Positions 11,955 through 21,984 are shown, counted from the first letter of the stretch. The stretch: DNA of 64,000 bases from Hetaerina americana (GCA_022747635.1 JAKTNV010000007.1:8001997-8065996); one strand, 5' to 3'. The notes: generated from the letters alone by a model not told the origin. Numbers and translations: made by a program.

Positions 11955-12400
11955 TATGATTTTTATCGGTGTGTCTGAAGGGGGAAGGGAGGTAATAATG
12001 GACACATTGAAACAATCGTTGAATGGCGAATTATTATTTGTTTAGGCACTGTTAGAGAGGCTAACGCGGAGGAGGTTTTGCATGAGGCGTGGGGATTGTC
12101 GATGAGGTTGTTGAGGGGTATGATGCACTGCCCAACGTAGAAAGAAGGACAGTGTGTGCAGCTAGGTTGATAGATCACATTTCGGAATGTGCATAATGTA
12201 GTAGTACCGTGGAACAGGAGAGCATTGGTGAGTTAAGAGGGGAGTCAAAGAGTAGTGAAGATGGGACACGTTTTACATTTGGTCTATTACAAGGTACTGG
12301 TGTGGATTTCAAAGGATTTGGATGAAGGCTTGGTCCGATAAATTGGCGGGTCGTTTTAAAGTAACCGAGGAACATTTGCGTAATGTGTTTGCCGTTATTA
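11955..12400 (-). pseudogene. Penelope-like element relic: GIY-YIG endonuclease end
   Basis: On the minus strand one frame (12375-12178) carries a PSLHPNPLKSTPVPCNRPN-like block. After a frameshift, a second frame (12178-11963) reads NVIYQPSCTHCPSFYVGQ followed by PLNNLID and ASCKTSS. This matches the common pattern 'PCxRPxCKTCP ... NVIYxIxCxxCxxxYVGxTxxxLxxRxxxH' of the C-terminal GIY-YIG nuclease of Penelope-like retroelements. It has a YVG for the YIG-type half-motif and the Cys pair of the CCHH-type linker. The reverse transcriptase is not present beside it. The frameshift makes it a pseudogene. It is a plausible source lineage for the hammerhead-like motifs elsewhere in the window. Confidence 0.6.
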
Positions 12401-12469
12401 TTTGGTTGGTCGAATTGGGGAAGAGGTCTTTGAGAATATATCTGAGGGACTTAATTTCTGGGAAGTACA

Positions 12470-13140
12470 TGTACGAGGTCTGTCAAATAAATACGCGAAC
12501 TGGTGCAATTTGGCGACCATGACGCGGACTATAGCCCCGCTCACTAGCGGCGCTGGTTGCCTGAGACCCAATGAGCCATCTGTGCTTGGCGGATCGTCGA
12601 GCTGTGCGCATGGCGTTGCCAGTTATGTTAGTTTCTATTGTCCTTGTTTCTACTGTTTGTCAAAAACGGAAATTGACGAAATCACGGAGCAACGAATCAA
12701 CATCAAGTTTTTGGTGAAGTGCAGTAAAAGTTATCAAGAAATTAATGAAATGTTGACAGCTGTTTACGGTGATAATGCTCTGAAGAAAACATATGTTTTC
12801 AAGTGGATTAAATCAAACCAAGAAATCAAGAAATAGCTAATCGAAAATCAAAGTAATACTCCTGGTTTTCTTTGATGTCAAAGGTGTTGTTCATCATGGA
12901 TTTCTTCCTGAAGGACGGACAGTAAATGCTGAGTTTTACCTTTACAGTTCTCAAGCGTTTGAGAGATCGCGTGCGTCGTATGCGACCTAATTTGACTCAA
13001 GGCGATGGATGGACACTTCACTTCAGTTGGTGTCCTATGAAGGTTTGGGCGGACGGAAGGTTTGTGTCGAAGGATTTCTTCATTGAGAGGAGAGTCAGGG
13101 TAACCGCGGCGGAGGAGAGCATTATGTAGATTGTCAGGGA
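12470..13140 (+). mobile_element. Decayed mariner copy (family B)
   Basis: The 5' non-coding part (12476-12640, AAATAAATACGCGAACTGG onward) is shared with 32150-32325. The coding relic begins TEIDEITEQRINIKFLVKCS and runs to NALKKTYVFKWI, the first helix-turn-helix of a mariner transposase. It then jumps to FFDVKGVVHHGFLPEGRTVN and, in another frame, RLRDRVRRMRPNLTQGDGWT. These come from the catalytic domain, and the D of FFD corresponds to a catalytic aspartate. The middle of the protein is deleted and frames are shifted. Confidence 0.75.
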
Positions 13141-13780
13141 ATGCGTGCGATAGCGCCTCTCAATGTTAAATTCAATCCAACTTTAAGCCAATTAACTTTT
13201 GTGGTTGACGTATAACCAATTCTAATGTGCATGCTATCTTTTTAAAGATTACGTTTAAACAAAAATGCTACCTTAATTTTAAAAATAGTGTGCCTGTAGT
13301 GGACACTTTGAAATTAGTCTCCTTTTAATGTCTTTTAACTTAGATTTTCTAAGATTCGCTTGTTTTATCTTTCCATATCAGGGCTTTATTTTATCATGAC
13401 GGCTCTTTCATGTTTGCATTATGACTCACGCATTATGGTGTTTTTTTAAAACTAGTATATACCCTGCAACATCAATGAAACTTTGTAATATTCCATAAAG
13501 ATCAATAATTATCTGTTTTGAAATAAATTTAATGTCTAATGTTTAAACAAAACTTCGTTACTACACATGAAAAATAAGTTTTATTGCCAATGGAAAATTC
13601 CACAAAGTTACGCCTGAAACTATTCATTACTGTTAGTGTCAGTGATTATTCGTTGAATTACATATGGCCGCCAGTGGTTACTCCTTGTTTCTGTCATATC
13701 TCATCCGTAATACTGTTACGTTTCGATGATTCTCCTTAATTTTGACGGGTTGGTCAAATAATCGAATTAAAATGAATTAG
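13141..13780. other. Stretch with no recognised feature
   Basis: AT-rich with T/A homopolymers. No open frame or shared repeat noticed. Confidence 0.35.
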
Positions 13781-13783
13781 AAT

Positions 13784-13927
13784 ATGTATCCATTCAAGTA
13801 TGAGTCTTCTCGCGAGCCGTCGGCGTTGGAGGAGAACGCTGCCCTGACTGCCTTACCAACGGCGTCTCCAGGAGATTCAGTCGCTGAGGAGGGGTTGCCT
13901 CCTCCGGATGGAGGCTTCCACAAGTGA
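13784..13927 (+). CDS. Short unrecognised open frame, doubtful
   Basis: ATG at 13784 opens a 47-codon frame starting MYPFKYESSREPSALEENAA and ending GLPPPDGGFHK. The Glu/Pro-rich composition, and a second open frame directly downstream (13924-14181) with similar GC-rich codons, look more coding-like than the surrounding DNA. The stretch ends at a SINE. It might be the 5' coding end of a retroelement or a captured exon. I do not recognise it, and there is no ribosome or splice evidence. Confidence 0.2.
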   Translation: MYPFKYESSREPSALEENAALTALPTASPGDSVAEEGLPPPDGGFHK

Positions 13928-14177
13928 GCCCTCTCGACACGGCAATCCCCGGGGAGGAGGATGACCTCCTCCTCCCTCAGCCCCTCCAAGAGCCACGGAA
14001 CACCTATCTCTCCGATCAGCCTTATCGAACAAATGTGCTGCTTACCCAGCTGGTGACGGCCGATAACGACGACTTTGGAACCATTGGGAAAGCGTACGCG
14101 GGGGGGAGGGGGATGAAGGCTCCCGTACCCCCCCCCCCCAATCGTGTCACTTCCGAATCGAAGGAGACAGGAATGGA

Positions 14178-14484
14178 GTAGTAGTAGTAGTTTTTAGGGG
14201 ACGCGACCGACAGCTAAAGTCATTTGCGCCATGAGGGATGGACAGGAAAGGATGGAGAGAAACCCGGCGTCGGCATTAGCCTACTGTTTACGAAAGGCGC
14301 CAAGGGGTCCGCAGCTTAACGTCCCATCCGACGGACTCGGCCTACTCACTCAAAGTGCCCTCCACAAAGCACCCCAAGTAGGGATCGAGATGCCTCTGAA
14401 AAATATTCAACACCGCCGGGACTTAAACCCGGGCCCTCTGGATGGGAAGCCAGTACGTTAGCCCCCGCACCATCTCGATCCCCG
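14178..14484 (-). mobile_element. tRNA-derived SINE, family 1
   Basis: Reverse-oriented copy of the family at 5484. It starts (as its 3' tail) with GTAGTAGTAGTAG and contains the complement of GGCGCAAATG. It ends with the tRNA-like head, whose B box is seen as GGGACTTAAACCCGGG. Similarity to the copies at 28.4 and 60.1 kb is clear over the full length. Confidence 0.8.
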
Positions 14485-14797
14485 ACAGGAATGGACTCGG
14501 AAGAAATGCGATAGTGCGGAAGTAAGGAAGTAATGCACGCAAGACTGTCGAAAGACAGGGATTATTGTCCTCTCAATGCCCAGCAGTGGCGATCCGTGGC
14601 GCAGAACTGCGCAGTGATAGGTGGGGAAGGAGGCCGGGAAGGGAGGGGTGGTACACAGAGGGAAACCAAAATATTGTTGAGGGCCAGCAACTTTTATCAC
14701 TCATAATTAAAAGGGAAACGTAAAAGTAAGACTTTTAACACTGAACACTCTCTCTTGGAAAATATGCACTTTTAGTTTACGCTATGTAGGCGATAAA

Positions 14798-15732
14798 CAA
14801 GGCCAGTGCATTAAGTATCGTGACTGGTTCGCTGTAGCCCCAACGGTGGATGGGGGTCCGACCGGTCGGCTCGGTAGAGGGATCCCATACCACTCAGGCG
14901 CACTTTAGTTCAGTCGCCTCCGGGCATGCGTTGAGACAGGAGTTGGATTTTTGTGACGCGTGATTATTTGTCGTGTCGTCGCGCCAGCATGGAGCGCACC
15001 GTCGAGCAACGCTACGCTGTGAAGGTTTAAGTTAAACACGGGAAATCCACATCGGAGACCCTTGATCTCATTAAACAGGCTTATGGGGACGATGCCTTAA
15101 GCCGCACAAGAGTTTTTGAGTGGCACAAGATGTTTAAGGAAGGCCGGGAGCTCATCGAAGACAAGCACCTTGTCCGACGCCCGACGACCGCTCGAACCGA
15201 TGCTCAGGTGGCCAAAATGAAAAACGTTTTAAACTCTGACAGGCGTTTAACCATCGCCCTTATCAGTGAGGAGACCGGCCTCTCAGCCGGAACTGTCTAC
15301 ACCATTGTAACAGATGATCTTGTGATGAGGAAAGTGTGCGCGAAGCTGGTGCCGAAAGTCTTGAGCGAGGATCAAAAACTGTCGCGAGTGGAAATTTCGC
15401 AAGAAATTTTAGACTGCGTCCAGGAATATGAGGATTTTCTCGACAACCCCGACCTGGCTCCATCTGACTTTTCTTGTTTCCGATAATAAAGTAAAAGGGA
15501 GGAAAAGGATATCGGTTCGACTCCATCGAGGAGGTTCAAGCGGCGACGAGAAAGGCTCTCAACAGTATTCCGGAACCCTCTTCCAGCGGGCTTTTGACGA
15601 GTGACAGACGCGCGGAACTAAGTGCATCGATGCAGGAGGAATGTATTTTGAAGATTATTAAGTAATTGTCATGATAACTGCAATAAATTTTGATTTTTGG
15701 AATCAGTCCCGATACTTATTGTACGGACCCTG
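14798..15732 (+). mobile_element. Internally deleted mariner element (family C)
   Basis: The left end reads ATTAAGTATCGTGACTGG. The reverse complement of the right end reads AATAAGTATCGGGACTGATT, so the inverted repeats are about 35 bases and imperfect. A TA follows the right end; the left flank has lost it. The element is 935 bases, about 350 short of a full mariner. The transposase begins MERTVEQRYAVKV at 14989, is cut by a TAA after 13 codons, then stays open from about 15030 to 15485. Confidence 0.8.
14989..15664 (+). pseudogene. Mariner transposase relic without catalytic core (family C)
   Basis: Recognisable blocks are TSETLDLIKQAYGDDALSR, FEWHKMFKEGRELIEDKH, NVLNSDRRLTIALISEETGL and VMRKVCAKLVPKVLSEDQK, which make up the bipartite helix-turn-helix region. 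Then comes an abrupt jump to DNPDLAPSDFSCF, the 'SPDLAPxDFFLF' block with the third catalytic aspartate. In another frame, RFDSIEEVQAATRKALNSIP follows, and the end reads EECILKII. The two upstream catalytic aspartates are missing. An early in-frame stop adds to the damage. Confidence 0.75.
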
Positions 15733-15739
15733 TATTGTG

Positions 15740-16690
15740 TATATGACCAGGAAAAAAAAGAAATAAAAATTTTAAACTCTAATTAACTCACTAAAAAAGA
15801 ACATTAAAGTCACAATGTAAATTCAAGAAGATGAAACAATACATTTCCTTGATCTCAGCAGCTCCATGAAAAACAAACAGATCTGTAAGTGTAAATGAAA
15901 CCAGGCCATGAACACTCAATGAATCAAAAATCTAGCGGCTTTCCTCAACATCATGCTAAACTGGGCATTGACTATACCCTAAACACCCATCCATCCCTAC
16001 CAACTGCCGACAAACATCCCTAACTGAAGAAATAGGCACATTATAAAAAGGAGCGGTGGTAAACGGTTACACAGAGCACACCAGATATGACTTAATGGCA
16101 AATGAAATATTCAGGGATAACCTCCTTCAGGATCGGGAAACTCCCAAAACACATTGACATAAGCATATCTTGTTACAACAAACAGAATCTTAAAAGCCTA
16201 CAATACTGAGTGGAAGATGCTGTGGAGACCATTCAACAACAGAGTGGCAACACATCGCCCGCCCCCTATGCACGGATTACGAGTTGTCATATGCACATCG
16301 GCAGACGGGAAAAAGTCTTCGGGTGCCAGCGGAGGAATATCGCCGTGACTTCAATATGAAAGTAGGAGTATCGCAGTTTGCAGCCCACCTCCTCAACGAA
16401 GCCGCAAAAGGACACGGATGGATATCCTAGAACAATAGGCCAGATTGACCCGTGCACGGAGAAAGGAGACCATCACCACCGACCACCTTTTCCCCTTCCA
16501 CTCCCCCCTCCTAGACATTCCGCAAATACTGCCTAGCAATCATTAACGACCTCTCCCCCACCCAGAACCAAGTGGTAAGTCACCTTACAACAACCCCCTC
16601 CCCTTCCCGTAACCCACTCTCTCTTCCACACCCACCCCGACCCCTCCCCATTCTTCCGCACACCCCACCTTTTATAATCATGTATATATA
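15740..16690. other. Unassigned stretch, possible retroelement tail
   Basis: Around 16340-16430 one frame reads YRRDFNMKVGVSQFAAHLLN, which faintly resembles the tail of a retroelement protein. It is followed by C-rich, G-poor DNA (16480-16670) of CCCCTCC and CACCCC words. No domain can be named with confidence. Confidence 0.25.
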
Positions 16691-16694
16691 TATA

Positions 16695-17057
16695 AGGGTG
16701 GGCTGAAACCTAATGCACACATGCTTGTAGACCACAAACAAAATGATTGTCAGAAGCACTCATGGTGGCATGTGGAAGGTACATCCCCCCTCAGCACGCA
16801 TTCAGTGTATTTTGAGAAGCGGAAGTATGGCGACGTGTTCTAGTGCCATGTCAACGCGAGTTAAGCAGCGTGCTGTTATCGAATTTTTAAATGCTGAAAA
16901 AGTGACTCCTACAGAGATTAATCGTCGTTTAAAGGCTTTGTATGGTGACGATGCTGTTGATAGGTCAACTGTAAATCGATGGGTAGTAAAATTTCGTGGT
17001 GGCGAGCCTGGAAAAGCCATATCTTGTCGATGAAACACGCAGCCGACGTCCGATCAC
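16695..17057 (+). mobile_element. Truncated mariner (family A, 5' part only)
   Basis: Begins GGGTGGGCTGAAACCTAATG directly after a TATATATATA run. It is collinear with the copy at 11150 up to CGTCCGATCAC, after which a CA/TA microsatellite replaces the rest. It contains the cleanest family A N-terminus: ATG at 16849, MSTRVKQRAVIEFLNAEKVT, then RRLKALYGDDAVDRSTVNRW and VVKFRGGEPGKA, before a frameshift. Confidence 0.8.
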
Positions 17058-17104
17058 ATGTACATACACACACACATTATGTATATATATATACATTTAT
17101 TTTA

Positions 17105-17383
17105 CAACCATAAACACAGTAATCAACCCAAAGGTCGGTTTGGTAGGTGATGGTAGAGATGACCCAGTACTAAGCCCTATACGGCGTGTGAAAATTCACA
17201 CATCAGGGTAGGGGGGCCAGTTCCTTTCCCTGTGCCGGTTATGTTTTCCCAGGAAGACCTGGTACCCGAAAAATCGCTTTAGCTTGGGTGGTGCTGCAGG
17301 TGCCCAGAGTGCCTTGCCCGGGAATTAAACCTGGGACCCTCTGGTCAGCAGTCCAGCGCTCTACCCACTGGACTACCGCGACC

Positions 17384-17388
<5 letters not shown>
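17105..17388 (-). mobile_element. tRNA-derived SINE, family 2
   Basis: On the minus strand the head reads GTAGTCCAGTGGGTAGAGCG, a perfect box A (TAGTCCAGTGG). It is followed by GGTTTAATTCCCGGG at the box B position. The body runs to the complement of TAAACACAGTAATCAACCC at 17111-17129. A nearly identical copy is at 44340-44618. Partial copies are at 36185 and 38725. Confidence 0.8.

Positions 17389-17415
<27 letters not shown>
17387..17415. repeat. (TA)n microsatellite
   Basis: About 14 TA units directly at the head end of the family 2 SINE. Confidence 0.9.
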
Positions 17416-17417
<2 letters not shown>

Positions 17418-17419
17418 AA

Positions 17420-18530
17420 TGCGCATATGTGTGAGAACCCCAATGTGCCTTGCGGACCGAATGACACTACAGTGTAGCGAAACTAGTTGACACAAAAATT
17501 CTATCCCGTGGAAACACAAATTTATTTTTATTCCTCCTTGAAACATCCGTGCAAGTGAAACTGTTCAATAAACTGATTTTTCTTCTTTTATTATGAATAA
17601 ATATAATACGTTTACTTCTTGATCTTCAATTTCCAATAGTGTAACTTCAAGCTACACACTCAATAATGTGTTGCATAATAATCGCGTCCAATGAATTATT
17701 CTTTCGTAAACTTTTTTTAACGACCAGCACTGCAATTGGATAGTGGAAAGTACCTGACAGCTAAGAAAAAAATTGCAAAAATAATTTTTTTTAACATGGC
17801 TGTTAAAAAAAATTTCATATTCAACAAGTGCAAAACATTTTACGCGTTCGACATGTTGTCCAGTCTTTCAATTTTGCCTTTGTCCAATCGAGTTCGTGAA
17901 ATGATCATTTCGTAAATTTGTATGCCAATAGATGTCGTTCAAACTCATTATTTTGCTTCATTCGTATTGTTTTATCTTAGAGTTGAGTTCCAACCGGAAG
18001 CCGGTTGAGATTCTGGAAGCTCCTGATTAGACAGTGACCACGGGAGGATAGGAGTCAGACTATAGTAGGATGCCCCATATGACCTCTCGAACCTTAAAGA
18101 AAACTTACGTCGACATTTCGAACGGTTTCGCAAATCCTGAAACTCATGCCTCAACGTCACCTACTGCGCAGCGCTGCGAGGGTTCCCTGAGGTCAAGCGC
18201 GACCTTTGGGAAATGCGAATTCTCGGCGAATAGGTATTTGTTGCCAAATCGATACTGTGCTCATGATTCACTCATAACTTTCGCGGGTGCTGAGTGGAGG
18301 GGTTCTCTTTTAGACATTGAATGCTCGCATTTCGAACGCATTCAATGATTTCATTATGCCAGCCATTTAAACATACGATGGACTGAAACGGCATCTAATG
18401 AAAATAAATAGGGGAGAGAGAAAAATAAATAAAAAAAAGAAAATTAGGAGCCATCAGAAATACTAAAATTTTCATCGGGTACTTCCAACACGTCGTAGTA
18501 AAATTAACTCAAGAGAAGTGTTTATTTGCG
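17420..18530. other. Stretch with no recognised feature
   Basis: AT-rich to 17960. 17970-18350 is more balanced and has modest CG content, but the open frames on both strands there carry no motif. Confidence 0.35.
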
Positions 18531-18539
18531 ATGGATTCC

Positions 18540-19240
18540 GAGAATACTCATACCCGAACAATATGACGTTTGCGTGCAGGTATTTTCCAGCTAATTTTAC
18601 TTGAAGATTAAAAGTACATTATCATCACTGAAGATGAAACAAAGTTAAATAATTTCGATCCTGATAGGAGGTATAGATAGGAGGTATATAGCTCTGCATG
18701 AAAATCTTCCGTAACACCAAAACCAAAAGAGAGGCAAAGTAGTGGCTTTTGCTGGGAAAATTATCGTCATATCTATATCTACGGAATGGTGCATCATTAT
18801 GTCTTACCAGTTTACATTACAATAAATAGGTCGCAACTAAGTTAGATGCGCTGAAAACCCTCCAATGCCACACCGATCGTAAAAGCCAACATTTCAAAGG
18901 AACAGGGTGAATGGTGCGCCACGAAAATGCACAACGCAAAAGTGGCTGTTTAATATCTCACCGAAATCAATGTGATGAGTGTTCCTCGTCGTCCCCATAG
19001 TCCAGAACAAGCCCCACGAGAACTTTATCTATTCTTCAATCTGAGGAAACACCCTCGTAGGAAGCGTTTTTCACAATAAGAAATAGTAATTATGTCTTTT
19101 GAGACAGTGTGAGGGCCTATCAAAAAATGGCTTCCAGCATGTCTTCGACTGCTGGAACAATAGGTGGAACAGGTACATCGCATCCAGAGGGGACTACTTC
19201 GAGCGGGATGATAAAAATCTAGAAGATGAGTAAATGTGTG
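18540..19240 (+). pseudogene. Strongly decayed mariner transposase relic
   Basis: Small blocks in order match a mariner catalytic domain: ITEDETKLNNFDPD near 18630 (the first-aspartate region), HNAKVAV near 18935, VPRRPHSPEQAPRELYLFFN near 18975-19035 (third-aspartate region, aspartate changed), and NNRWNRYIASRGDYFERDDK near 19150-19215 (C-terminus). Frames change between blocks. The order and spacing support one old element. No inverted repeats were found. Confidence 0.5.
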
Positions 19241-19408
19241 ATGTTAAAATATATGATGATTCTTTATTCAGATGCACTCATTATAAGTGCTGATGGCGTT
19301 GTTCTTTCCGTCTCTAGATGTGTCGACCTCCCGGTGGCTTTCGACACCCATCCTCGATCAGGACCTGTGTATTGATGCATATGAGATATATATTACATAT
19401 CTATAAGC

Positions 19409-19413
<5 letters not shown>

Positions 19414-19470
<57 letters not shown>
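19414..19470. repeat. (TA)n microsatellite
   Basis: About 28 uninterrupted TA units. Confidence 0.95.
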
Positions 19471-19476
<6 letters not shown>

Positions 19477-19536
19477 CCCATCCTGTATATATATACCTAT
19501 ATGCAGGATGTATATATAGACAATGAATGCATATAT

Positions 19537-19622
19537 GTACATTCAAACACGAAATCCCACCATACGGCGAACTAATATTCATTCACATGAAAAGAGATAT
19601 GAACGCGTATGAAGGACGAACA
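19537..19622 (-). repeat. Diverged partial copy of the 452-bp unit
   Basis: ACATTCAAACACGAAATCCC, then CGGCGAA and AAGGACGAACA, occur in the same order and spacing as in the units at 21.8-22.7 kb, with about 20 scattered differences. It is a stray, older copy two kilobases from the array, in the same orientation as the left half. Confidence 0.75.
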
Positions 19623-19689
19623 TATATATATATACACACACACACACAAATATATATATATATATACTGTATATATATATGTATGTATG

Positions 19690-19772
<83 letters not shown>
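19621..19772. repeat. Compound TA/CA/GTAT microsatellite
   Basis: TA runs are interrupted by ACACACACAC and GTATGTATGT blocks. The open frames reading Tyr-Ile repeats across it are an effect of the repeat, not a gene. Confidence 0.9.
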
Positions 19773-19774
<2 letters not shown>

Positions 19775-19778
<4 letters not shown>

Positions 19779-20400
19779 GGAGGGCAAAAACTAGAGCAGG
19801 TAGAACAGTTTACGTATCTCGGTAGTGTTTTGGACCAACACGGTCAAAGTAATAGGGACGTAAAGAGAAGAATTGCGCTAGGCAAAGAGGCTTTCACAAG
19901 GAGGAGGGAGTTGATGACAGGGACTTTTGAGTATGGATGTTAAGAAAAGACTCGTAAAAACTTTGATATGGAGCGTAGCTAGGTAAGGTGCGGAAACGTG
20001 GTCATTGAAGCAGGAGGATAGACGTAGATTGGAGGCTTTTGAAATGTGGGTGTGGAGAAGAATGGATAAGGTGGAATGGACAGAGAAGAAAACAAATGAG
20101 GAAGTACTTGGTATGGTGGGCGAAGAGAGGGGTTTGTTGGGAGCAATCCTATGGAGGCAGGAAAAGTGGATGAGGGGGGTGTTGACCGGCAGTGGGATGT
20201 TGAAGACTGTGATAGAGGGTAGGGCAAAAGAGGAAAGGGAAGGAACAGGATAGGGATGTTGGACGGGATGAAGGGAGGAAGAAAGTACTCAGAGATGAAG
20301 AGGGACCTGATATAGAGTAGGATGATGGATTTTGTGTTTTGTTAGGAGTAATAAAATATTGTTTGGTAGTTGTGTCCATCCAAAAACCTACCTTAACCGG
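19775..20400 (+). pseudogene. RTE-like LINE 3' end (reverse transcriptase tail)
   Basis: The first frame reads [20 protein letters not shown] and then [20 protein letters not shown]. After a frameshift near 19940 the next frame reads MKQEDRRRLEAFEMWVWRRM and VEWTEKKTNEEVLGMVGEER, ending EGRAKEEREGTG. This is the typical C-terminal thumb and tail of RTE/Jockey-type LINE polymerases ('FxYLGSxLxxxG ... LxxFExWxxRRxxKIxWxxxxTNExVL'). Only the last third of the protein is present. A short untranslated tail runs into a TA repeat at 20419. Confidence 0.75.
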
Positions 20401-20415
20401 TAGATTACCTTAAAA

Positions 20416-20418
<3 letters not shown>

Positions 20419-20475
<57 letters not shown>
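20419..20475. repeat. (TA)n microsatellite
   Basis: About 28 TA units between the LINE tail and the hammerhead-like element. Confidence 0.95.
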
Positions 20476-20479
<4 letters not shown>

Positions 20480-20607
20480 CACAGATGTAGATTTTTAGAA
20501 TATAGAGACACAAAGAAAGGACACTCACAATTTGTTATTTTACGTTTCGACAGCACGGCTGTCGTCTTCAGAATCGTTCAGGATCGCAGAAGTGCGTTCC
20601 ATTTCGA

Positions 20608-20609
<2 letters not shown>
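20476..20609 (-). mobile_element. Single arm of a hammerhead-bearing foldback family (copy 2)
   Basis: Read on the minus strand, the segment after the GAAA box (TGTGAGTGTCC, then TTTCTTTGTG) aligns with the same segment in the element at 25.1 kb (TGTGAGTGTTC, TTCTTTTTTTGTG), so both belong to one family. The matching opposite arm is absent here. TA repeats lie on both sides. Confidence 0.65.
20541..20575 (-). ncRNA. Hammerhead-like ribozyme core (copy 2)
   Basis: Minus strand, 5' to 3': CTGAAGA (a perfect CUGANGA), one base, stem II GACAG/CTGTC with loop CCGTG, then GAAA and ACGT as a palindromic stem III. Both conserved core boxes are intact. Stem I is weak: the bases before CTGAAGA pair poorly with those after the presumed cleavage position. 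So this is either decayed or active only in a dimer. Confidence 0.45.
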
Positions 20610-20693
<84 letters not shown>

Positions 20694-20709
20694 CATATAT
20701 ACACACACA
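20610..20709. repeat. (TA)n microsatellite with CATA tail
   Basis: Mostly TA units, then ATACATATACATATA and a short ACACAC run. Confidence 0.95.
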
Positions 20710-21679
20710 GGATGGAAAGACTGGACTCCCTGATTTGACGGGTGAATTGTAACAAAACCAACCAAGTTCATTAAAAAAGGTTTTTATTTCTGAAAACAAC
20801 ATCCAATGCAATTTTTTTCAATAGGTTTTGAAAATTATTTCATCCAGGTGAGCGAACGACCTTGGTGAGCGATGCACATGTTGAGTCGTTCAAAAAAGTT
20901 ATCGAAAACTCTTTCTTCCCAACATATCTTGCGTTATTCCAGCGATGACATCTTTGATTGCCTCCTTAAGAGCTTCTAAGGTCCTTGGTCGAACTTTGTA
21001 AATTCACTTTAGAGATATTCCGAAAGAAAAGAAGCACATGGACTCAAATCCAAGGAGTGCGGGGGAAAATCCCCTCGTGAGGAGATCAGGCGTCCGGGAA
21101 ACTGTTCTAGCAGGATTTGGCGTGAGTGATGGCCGGTATGAGCCGTGGCGCCATCCTGTTGAAACCAAAAGGCTTCTGTGTCATATTCCATACGCCATAC
21201 TCTTCCATTTTGGGGATTAAAAAGTTCTCCAGCGTCTCAAAAGAGCGCACGAGTTCACTGTAACAGTTGGACCCCGAGATGGAAAAAAGAAAGGCCCAAT
21301 AATGCCTATGGAGGACACAGCGCACCAAACTGTCAGCCTTTGGAGCTTTGAAGAGGTCTTGGGTGAAGTTGAGAAGGGTTGTCAGTCGCCCAGTGACGAT
21401 AATTTTGCTTATTTACTGAGCCGGAGAGGTGAAAATGCGCTTCATCGCTAGACCACAGAATAGTGTCGGGTTGTACCGAGGTTAAGATTGCATTGAAAGC
21501 ATATGTACGTTTCGCCCGGTCTCCTGAACTCAATTCTTGAACAGCCATAATTTTGTAGGGGTGTAAGTGAAGGTCATCAGAGTGTAAAACTCGCCTTACC
21601 GTTCTGGACGATATTCTAAGAGCAGCCGCATGTTTCCACGCAGAGTGCGATGGAGACTGTTCGATGGATGCTTTCATTC

Positions 21680-21690
<11 letters not shown>
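20710..21690 (-). pseudogene. Tc1/mariner-type transposase relic (family D)
   Basis: Minus strand, in order: [20 protein letters not shown] (helix-turn-helix), then [19 protein letters not shown] and TILWSSDEAHFHLSGSVNKQ, which holds the first aspartate in SDEAHF. These are followed by NYRHWATDNPSQLHPRPLQS. Further frames read VRCVLHRHYWAFLFSISGSN and FWFQQDGATAHTGHHSRQIL (second aspartate, QQDGA), and SRGDFPPHSLDLSPCASFL (third-aspartate region). This is the widespread insect Tc1/mariner-like family with 'WxSDEAHFHLSG' and 'QQDGATAHT'. At least three frame breaks make it inactive. The 5' coding end is cut by the TA repeat at 21681. Confidence 0.8.
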
Positions 21691-21711
<21 letters not shown>

Positions 21712-21748
21712 GTATATATATATGTATATATATATGTATATAAATATA

Positions 21749-21809
<61 letters not shown>
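21681..21809. repeat. TA/GTATA microsatellite
   Basis: TA runs broken regularly by TATATGTATA blocks. It separates the transposase relic from the 452-bp array. Confidence 0.95.
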
Positions 21810-21811
<2 letters not shown>

Positions 21812-21909
21812 TTTCTTATATAAGGAAAAGGGATAGGAACACGTATAAAGGACGAACACAATAGAGGTGGGGAAGGCGGAATCGAACGGATCACAAGAGT
21901 AAAAATATC

Positions 21910-21984
21910 TCCTCAACCGGGACTCGAACACCGGATCTTTCCACTTGCCGGGCGGATGCTCTTAACCACTTGAGCTATCGAGGA
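21910..21984 (-). other. tRNA-like sequence in 452-bp unit
   Basis: 75 bases fold as a tRNA on the minus strand: acceptor TCCTCGA/TTGAGGA (7 bp, one G-T), D stem GCTC/GAGC, anticodon stem TCCGC/GTGGA (one G-T), loop CCGGCAA, and a T arm with TTCGAGT and one bulged base. Box A (TAGCTCAAGTGG) and box B (GTTCGAGTC) both fit the polymerase III consensus. The anticodon would be GGC (Ala), but base 33 is C instead of the nearly universal U and the T stem has a bulge. It is therefore probably a tRNA-derived promoter rather than a working tRNA. Confidence 0.7.

Noticed and set aside
19318..19943. Tyr-Ile repeat proteins in TA/GTATA tracts (also at 6139, 20532 and 21664)
   Set aside because: Translation of (TA)n gives YIYI in two frames on both strands. 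No coding signal.
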